Assembly (NCBI GenBank): GCA_003693705.1
Contig: RBZT01000125.1
Location: forward strand, 62,001 to 126,000
DNA from: Polymyxa betae
Lineage: Eukaryota; Endomyxa; Phytomyxea; Plasmodiophorida; Plasmodiophoridae
Reading direction: 5' to 3'
DNA: 64,000 nucleotides
The position numbers were made by a program, and so were the translations under genes. Below are positions 58,229 through 64,000 of the stretch, piece after piece. Below the pieces are notes generated by a model. The model saw nothing but the letters and a program-made list of their open reading frames with translations. It did no database searches and was not told where the DNA came from. Every line of letters begins with the position of its first letter. The stretch's first letter is position 1.

Positions 58229-58877
58229 TCAATAGACAAGGATGACGCGATAGAACACGGTCACAAGCGTGCGTTTCGTTTTATTCATCATCGGATCAAG
58301 GCACACAATGCCTAACTTGCGAAACCCCAGTTTCAACTTCATCTCTTGCAGAATGTTTTCCACAGCTTTGTAGGACTTAATTCCAAACAAGTTGTCATTC
58401 GCTTTGGAATCAGAAGTCGTCAAAAAATGGATTACATTTGTCCAGCCAGTATATTGGGAAGGCAGGAAAGACTCGCTGGGTTGAACATCTCATTAGTTAA
58501 TCCAAATTCCGAGGTGAAAGATAGTGTTCTCATTGGCGATTAAGTATTCGCCATTGACCAGTCGGGGAATGAACTCCTCATCACAGTTCAACATGAGCGA
58601 CATCGTCTCTAGGCTGCAAAACCGCCTGCAGGAAGGGAAAACAACTTACCGCTCTGAAGTTCTGCGAAGTCGATACTACAGAGAACGCCTGCCGTACCCC
58701 TATGTCAAAGGACAGGATAACTCTGTAGTTCCAATCAGCCGTCGACAGAGACCACAGCTCTGCTTTGAATTCGCCGAAGATTGATTCTCCAATCATCACG
58801 GAATCCCCTGCATATCCTCGACCGAGAACTTCAAACTTATTTTCTGGCGTATCGCAAGTGATGATTGACGCCGGCAT
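58229..58877 (-). CDS. Multi-exon protein of unknown family
   Basis: From ATG 58877: MPASIITCDTPENKFEVLGR, GYAGDSVMIGESIFGEFKAE, LWSLSTADWNYRVILSFDIG, then TSQNFRA, which joins in phase over a 71-base intron to EFIPRL. Later exons give FPAFPIYWLDK and NDNLFGIKSYKAVENILQEM, KLKLGFRKLGIVCLDPMMNK and TKRTLVTVFYRVILVY, the C-terminus. Mixed alpha/beta composition, about 180-190 residues, no signal peptide. I do not recognise the family. The join around 58440-58510 is the least certain because more than one acceptor keeps an open frame. Confidence 0.45.
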
Positions 58878-58984
58878 CTGCAGCGTTGCAGCCAGTTAAA
58901 AGCCCTTTTATTCTTAATGTTTAATTGGGTGATCGCAAATAAATAATCCAGAGCTGCAGTGAGAGCTTTGTAATCGGCAATGTT

Positions 58985-59786
58985 TCAATGGCTGAGCAAT
59001 TGGCCGAGTGCTTGAAGGGATCCCTGCAGTGAAAGTGGTGTTGCGCCATCTGTATGGCTCAATGATGCTCCGGCCTCGTCATTCTCAATTCGTCTCCTCT
59101 CCGCTAGAAAGCCTTCGCCCTCGTTCTGGAGATGCTGCGCCTGTGCCACGTCCATCTGCGCTTGGACGATATTGCCAGCATGCAAATGGGCCCAAGCACG
59201 CTGGTAGTAGATTTTAAGGCTGTTTCCTTCCAGCGTCAGACATTCATCGTAGAGCATGATCGCCTTCCGGAAAAGCTTCCTCTCTATGTACTTTAGTAAT
59301 TTAGCAATTTCGTTAGAATGTTAGTAAGCTCTCCATAGCTTACCTGTTTGGCTTTTTCGTTCAAGGCCATCAGCAAAGCATCAGTTGCAGTCTCAGGAAC
59401 GACTTGTACGGCTTCCCCTAACAACGATGATTTCATGTTTTTGGGATCAGAGCATCTGTCTTACGAAGTTTATGAATCGCACGACCATATCGTTTTTTCT
59501 GAAGGTGACGGATTCCTTGTTCCATTGCCATAAGGCTGGCCTCTTGCAGACTGTCGTCTTGGGTGTCATCCTCTTCGATTTCTTCGCGATCAGGAAAGCG
59601 TCCGTTTCCGTTTAGAAGATTGCAGACGTCGTTATAAGCAACATAGCATTCCTCTGAGTACCCTTCTTTCTCTAACGATTCTGCTAGATAGCTGCGAGCT
59701 TCCTCGTAATGGCCACCATCAAACAGCGTAACGCCACGTTCAAATCTCGATTTTCGTCGTTCGCCCATGCAGGAATCCTGTCTCAT
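58985..59786 (-). CDS. Small TPR-repeat protein
   Basis: Three exons. The first, from ATG 59786 (MRQDSCMGERRKSRFERGVT), contains a TPR-like helix pair (LFDGGHYEEARSYLAESLEK, YVAYNDVCNLLNG), an acidic linker (DREEIEEDDTQDD) and GIRHLQKKRYGRAIHKL. The second supplies EAVQVVPETATDALLMALNE, the third KLFRKAIMLYDECLTLEGNS, LKIYYQRAWAHLHAGNIVQA and QMDVAQAQHLQNEGEG, a canonical TPR. About 215 residues, probably a co-chaperone or assembly adaptor like DNAJC7/TTC-type proteins, but with no J domain. Both introns are about 49-75 bases and in phase. Confidence 0.6.
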
Positions 59787-60806
59787 ACGAGATTCAATAT
59801 AGATGTCCGTTCTTCTCAAATTTCAGGAACGGATTACACTAGAGGTGCAGACGGAATTGGTCGTCCGATGTTTAGGATGAGAGCGGAAGACGACTGGTTC
59901 GAGATGTCAACGTCGGTTTGGAGACGTTTCAGAATCTAACAGATTAGAACAATGCAAACCTCTGGCGGCCCCGTTCTGTGTGATAAAAAATCTGCCTCAC
60001 TGACTGTGACAACATCACGACGAAGCCCTCGACACCTCTTCAGTCTGTATTGTGATATGGTTATGCAACATGCTGTGCTGACATTCTGGAAACGACTGAG
60101 AGAGCCTTTTGGTTGAGACTGTTCCCTCTATCTTTTATTTACCACGCTGTCAAGCTCCTACCAACTTATTATTGAGCTAGTGAAATCGCATCTGCTCCCC
60201 GAGTTGACAGATCATCGAGTAAAATTCTCCCTGTATCAATGGCAAAGCCTCCAATCAAATGTATATGGGAGATTGTTCGACTATCAGGTTACGAAGTGAA
60301 AGTTCCTCGCTGCTTGATTCGAGCACTTGCTCTTCTGTCCGGCCCGTATAATCGTGTACAAAGTTTGGGCCGATTGCCGCAAGCTATCGACGAGTAAGGA
60401 GCGGAAGTGAACCATCGAATCGCTGAGGTTTGAACCATAGCGGTTCCGTGTCATTGGCGTTCGGTCTGACGTATGCTTTGGTAAATATGAAAACTCTTTC
60501 TGATTTTGAACAAATCTCAATATATTATTTCCACCAAGCGTTAAGAATATCATCCAAACATGGGTGAATCATAATATGGATTCGCTAGGAATTTATCTGA
60601 CGGCCGTTCAACAAGCACGATGCTTGTGCTTCAAGGTGTTTCCACTCTAGCAAAAGACAGCGTTAATTAGAGGTTATTCCGAACTCATACAAGATTTCAG
60701 CCCGTTCGATGTGACGAGCATCTGATGGTGGGCGTTGGAGCCCGCCGTTGTCTGTTGTTGCGATTTCAGTGGTTCCTTTGAAACAAATCAAGCAATCGAC
60801 TCACAA
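59787..60806. other. Long intergenic region between the TPR and glycosyltransferase genes
   Basis: About 1 kb between divergent genes. A minus-strand reading frame at 60284-60553 is open for 89 codons but has no recognisable motif or neighbouring exon. I see no repeat, tRNA or conserved element. Confidence 0.3.
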
Positions 60807-61932
60807 ATGCTGGATGAGTGGCAACCACGTCAACGTCAATTCCAACGTCGTGCTTGCCTTAATCGCTTAGCGATCATTGCCTCCATACTCGCCATTTGTA
60901 CTATTGTATTTCAGATTATTTCTTTCACTGCCATAGCTTCTTTTGATAACACTTCAAAAACCGACAATGCTCAACCAAATGTTGCCCTCGATCGAGAGAG
61001 TTTTCAAGTTGAAGAGACAATGAAAGAAGTTTTGTTATCAGGAGTGAAGACGTCTGAAGATATTTGCTTAGGGATGGCTTCGGGAATCAAATTTCCAGAA
61101 CTCGCGATTTTTGTCAAATCTTTTCGTCGAACAGCACCAAATGCTCTCCTGGTTTTATTTATTGATAAGAGAACTCCATCAGAGCACCTCCAACTGCTAG
61201 CACAGTATGACGTCGAAACTGTGATGTCTGATCTGGAAACAGATCTACCTATCACAGCCAGGACATTCCATCCATCCAATTATCGATGGATTCTGTTAAG
61301 GAATTACTTGAAGCGAATTGATCCAAATCCACAAAGTCGAATTTTGTTGGTTGATGTTCGCGATACAATGTTCCAAAAAAACCCTTTCGACATCATACCA
61401 GCAAAGGAGGACGGAATCTGGATTTCTCTTGAAGCAGGCGGTCCTATCTTCAGTGTATGCCATACTAAAACCCATTCATTTGCAACAATATTCCTGACTG
61501 CATTCATAGTGTGGATGGAACAGAGGATGGGTTCAAGATTGTTTCGGCGACGCGGTCCTGAACAGAGTCGGGAATCAGAAGATCTCGTGCTCAGGAGTGA
61601 CGTTAGGCAGAGCAGATGACATCCAGAACTACTTGAATCAGATGGCGAACGAAATCGAATCACGTGCCACTTGCGAACGAAACGGTGTTGACCAAGGCGT
61701 CCACAATGTCTTAATCTGGACAAAACGTCTGCCCAATATTCACTTTATCAGGATTGACGACGGTCAGATCGCCCATGTCCAAGCCATGGCTCAAGATGAC
61801 ATTGAGATTGGTGACGATTTTGTCCTGGCGGCCAACGCAGCGCCATCCCCGGTACCGTTCGCAATCGTTCATCAGTATGATCGCAGGCCCGATCTGACAG
61901 CTCTGTTTCATCGAATATGCAATGTAGAATGA
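60807..61932 (+). CDS. Type II membrane glycosyltransferase
   Basis: From ATG 60807 (MLDEWQPRQRQFQRRACLNR) a short cytosolic tail leads to a membrane anchor (LAIIASILAICTIVFQIISF), then a stem and a GT-A-like catalytic domain. Conserved blocks are CLGMASGIKFPELAIFVKSF, RWILLRNYLKRI and ILLVDVRDTMFQKNPFDI (the DVRD is the DxD-type nucleotide-sugar site). After a 75-base intron (donor at AGT|GTATGC) come CGWNRGWVQDCFGDAVLNRV, ISCSGVTLGRADDIQNYL and GVDQGVHNVLIW, ending at 61932. Proteins with the pattern 'WxxxCFGD ... ISCSG ... GVDQGxHN' are widespread in eukaryotes and poorly characterised. The donor sugar is not deducible. It should act in the Golgi. Confidence 0.7.
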
Positions 61933-62303
61933 CGATCGAGTCACCAGCAAGTCTCTCTCCTTTCTCTTTTGTCTCTTCTATCCAGAAACCCTAATCCCAG
62001 TCGCTGGAGAACACTGTCAGAGCTAGTTTTCAACCATGTAACGTTACGTAATCGGCGTTCAAGCGAAGCGGCATATTGACGATCGTAGAGAAGATAGTGC
62101 GGCCCTACATCCCGATACGTATGAGAGAAGTGACTGGGGTCTGGGGGTTGCAGTCTTGTTTCCTGTTCGTGTCTTCAGATCGAATTCGCATCCGCTTTTC
62201 GTTATTGTAGTCGGGTCATCCTGGGCCTATATGCCAGGACTGTCGCTCTAGTGTTGCAGTTTAAATGCAACTCGACCAGCCACAAGGGTCGAGTGAGATC
62301 GGG
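61933..62303. other. Intergenic region upstream of the palmitoyltransferase gene
   Basis: About 370 bases between two genes in the same direction. It should hold the glycosyltransferase 3'UTR and the palmitoyltransferase promoter. No exon or notable element is seen. Confidence 0.3.
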
Positions 62304-63524
62304 ATGATACCGGGTTTTCGGGTAGCGGATCCTTGTGGAGCGTTCTGTGCTGTTTTAACCATTATCCTCATATTGTATGCCCAATACGTCACTGTATACT
62401 TTCATATATGTGTTTGGATATGAGCTCATAGATATCTTCAGGTCTGGATTGTCATTGTCTCATCACACGGTGTGATCTCGTTTCATGCCTTTTTCTACAC
62501 CATGTCTGCTATTATAAGTGAGCAGTTGCAATAAAACGTGTCTAACGGGTTAATTACTGAGACAGCACTCATTTCCCATTGTCGAGCTCAGTTCACTGAT
62601 CCTGGATTCGTTCCTCGCCATTTTATACCCAAGAATATGCCTGAAGCAACAGTCTTCGAAGGGCCTAGGACATTAGGCGCCATACCTATTGCTAAGAAGG
62701 TCCTGCTACTGCTTTCCTATGATTACTATCGAAAGCTGAATACATTCAGGTTCCAGCTTTAGCTGTTTGTCGTAGGTGTAAGACAGTAAAGCCCAAAGGT
62801 GCTCATCATTGCAGTATCTGTGCCCGCTGTATTGCAAAAATGGATCACCATTGGTATGTTTTCGGGAACTGCTGGGTTTCAGCCATTAAATGCCTCTTAG
62901 TCCATGGGTTAACAATTGTGTTGCTGCTTTTAATCAGAAATACTTTTTGCTATTTCTTGTCTGGACTGCAATTCTTTGCTTCTACTCGGCTGCCATCATC
63001 TGCTTTGGAATCTATTCATGTGCTCAAGATTCGTTGCAGGTGCACTACTTTGTTTGATCAAACGTTTATTTCATCGTTTATTAAAGTGTGCTGATATCGA
63101 CCCTGGCAACATTATCTTGATCATGTTGAACCTTTTTGAAGCCATCCTGTTCGGATGCTTCGTGGCTATTATGCTTTGGGACCAAGTTTCTGCGATTCTT
63201 GAGAACACCCCATATATCGATAAGCTCCAGGTCTAGCTTTCGCCTTACCGGACCCGCTCCGTCGCTGATTTGTCTTTCAGGGTGTGAAGAATGTCACAAG
63301 CCTTGGCCGTATGGCGCTTCTGACTGAAGTATTTGGGGAACGGTTTAGCTGGAGGTGGTTCTTTCCAGTAACAATCCCAAGAAAAGGTGACTGAACAATC
63401 GGGCAACGTGTCTGTCGCTGAAAACAGTGTTTCAGTGAAAGACGATTTCTATCGTGAATGTGAATCGTATTGCCGTGGCGAGATCGACTATACTGATCAT
63501 GATCTAAGCGACGATGATCTTTGA
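62304..63524 (+). CDS. DHHC palmitoyltransferase, ZDHHC3/7-like
   Basis: A Golgi S-acyltransferase that adds palmitate to cytosolic proteins. Exon 1 from ATG 62304 has the first membrane helix ([20 protein letters not shown]). Then come a second hydrophobic exon, [18 protein letters not shown] (the TDPG-type motif after helix 2), and the cysteine-rich domain [20 protein letters not shown] followed by CIAKMDHHC. The catalytic cysteine of DHHC is created across a 63-base intron (62857 to 62911), after which [20 protein letters not shown] follows. Helices 3 and 4 and a tail ending in an acidic [12 protein letters not shown] complete it. Overall order and helix-1 sequence match ZDHHC3 and ZDHHC7 best. 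Alternating very short introns include in-frame stops, so no single frame runs through. Confidence 0.85.
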
Positions 63525-63647
63525 TGTTATAAATTCTGCATCGCCTTGTATAATATTTTTATAAATATTCCGAGTAAATACACGGTCATTGTTCTATAAG
63601 GTTGGGATAACTTCTTCATATTGTTATGACGCAATATTGTCATCATT

Positions 63648-64000
63648 ATGATCAGCAGAATCGTATTAAGGTCTGGTCGTAATCCTTGTCGATTGATGTC
63701 GTCATCTGCCACTCTGTTGGCCAATCATCTGGTGCCAAACAATGACATATCGTCGCCTCTAGACGATGGTCTCACCTACGTTGATGCTTCCTGGCACATG
63801 CCCAACTCTGGACGGAACGCTCGTTCTGAATACCAAACTCATCGTCTGCCAGGGTTCATGCAGCATCATCTCTGCAATTATCATCTGAAAGTCGCTGTAG
63901 CGCCCATTTCTTCGACATCGATGAGGTCAAAGACACGAACAATCCATTGCCTCACATGCTGCCATCATTATCTCAATTTCAAGCTACTTTGCAGAAATGG
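63648..64000 (+). CDS. 3-mercaptopyruvate/thiosulfate sulfurtransferase (5' part, cut by window end)
   Basis: From ATG 63648 a basic, serine-rich N-terminus (MISRIVLRSGRNPCRLMSSS) looks like a mitochondrial targeting sequence. Next come LTYVDASWHMPNSGRNARSE and HRLPG, then over a 51-base intron (phase 2) AHFFDIDEVKDTNNPLPHML, PSLSQFQATLQKW. 'DASWxxP..GR.A..E....HIPGA.FFDID......PHMLP' is the first rhodanese domain of mercaptopyruvate sulfurtransferase or rhodanese. The catalytic second domain lies beyond the window, so the two enzymes cannot be separated here. The preceding palmitoyltransferase ends only 124 bases upstream. Confidence 0.88.
   Translation, partial: MISRIVLRSGRNPCRLMSSSATLLANHLVPNNDISSPLDDGLTYVDASWHMPNSGRNARSEYQTHRLPGFMQHHLCNYHLKVAVAPISSTSMRSKTRTIHCLTCCHHYLNFKLLCRN

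Noticed and set aside
60284-60553. Minus-strand reading frame of 89 codons
   Set aside because: No motif, no neighbouring exon and no family resemblance; chance opening in an intergenic region.
1-64000. Mobile elements, CRISPR arrays, tRNA or rRNA genes, viral insertions
   Set aside because: I looked for transposase, reverse transcriptase and integrase motifs, terminal repeats, spaced direct repeats and cloverleaf-like sequences and found none.

Overview
This window is nuclear DNA from a small, gene-dense animal genome. The evidence is about three dozen protein genes split by very short introns (mostly about 45-60 bases, with candidates of 34-41), canonical GT/AG splice sites, AATAAA signals that often overlap the stop codon, cytosolic ribosomal proteins, and metazoan families such as Ku70, XRN2, PGAP1, USP9X/USP24 and Mediator. 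There is no bacterial operon, phage, IS element, CRISPR array or recognisable tRNA. Two axonemal genes (DNALI1 and a CFAP70-like protein) sit side by side. They imply motile cilia or flagellated sperm, which argues against nematodes and mites despite the nematode-like gene density. A tardigrade-like ecdysozoan is my best guess (inference; a rotifer or another compact invertebrate is possible).

Layout. 1-7.2 kb: a helical protein of unknown family, lysosomal beta-mannosidase, a MED4-like Mediator subunit, ATP synthase subunit f, a glycine-rich secreted protein and a single HMG-box protein. 7.5-13.8 kb: a minus-strand block with CFAP70, a UBL-UBA protein, DNALI1, a small unknown protein and the NEDD8-conjugating enzyme UBE2M. 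14-21.5 kb: a METTL21-type methyltransferase, a CIB-like EF-hand protein, an unusual TTBK-type kinase continuous with CCCH zinc fingers, and the histone-fold protein CENP-S. 21.8-32.6 kb: XRN2, a C2HC zinc-finger protein, a SAYSVFN plus SEC-C protein, an acidic disordered protein with a C-terminal CaaX-like box, ribosomal proteins eL27 and eL6, and a cysteine-rich secreted protein. 32.7-41.5 kb: PGAP1, an unrecognised helical protein, a bacterial-type GH15 glucosidase/trehalase with introns, and a lectin-like secreted protein. 41.6-57.3 kb: Ku70, a coiled-coil protein that may be TALPID3-like, and a very large deubiquitinase. 58.2-64 kb: an unknown protein, a TPR protein, a type II membrane glycosyltransferase, a ZDHHC3/7 palmitoyltransferase and the start of a mercaptopyruvate sulfurtransferase.

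These are independent housekeeping and specialised genes, not one pathway. Themes that recur are ubiquitin/NEDD8 biology (UBE2M, UBL-UBA protein, USP), DNA maintenance (Ku70, CENP-S), glycan metabolism (beta-mannosidase, PGAP1, GH15, glycosyltransferase) and cilia (DNALI1, CFAP70, perhaps a TALPID3-like protein). The strongest unusual items are the intron-bearing GH15 gene of bacterial type, the kinase-CCCH fusion, the CaaX-ended disordered protein, the tudor-like insert in the deubiquitinase and the 4-base spacing between UBE2M and the next start codon. Exon joins were worked out by eye from reading frame and splice consensus, so single junctions may be off.
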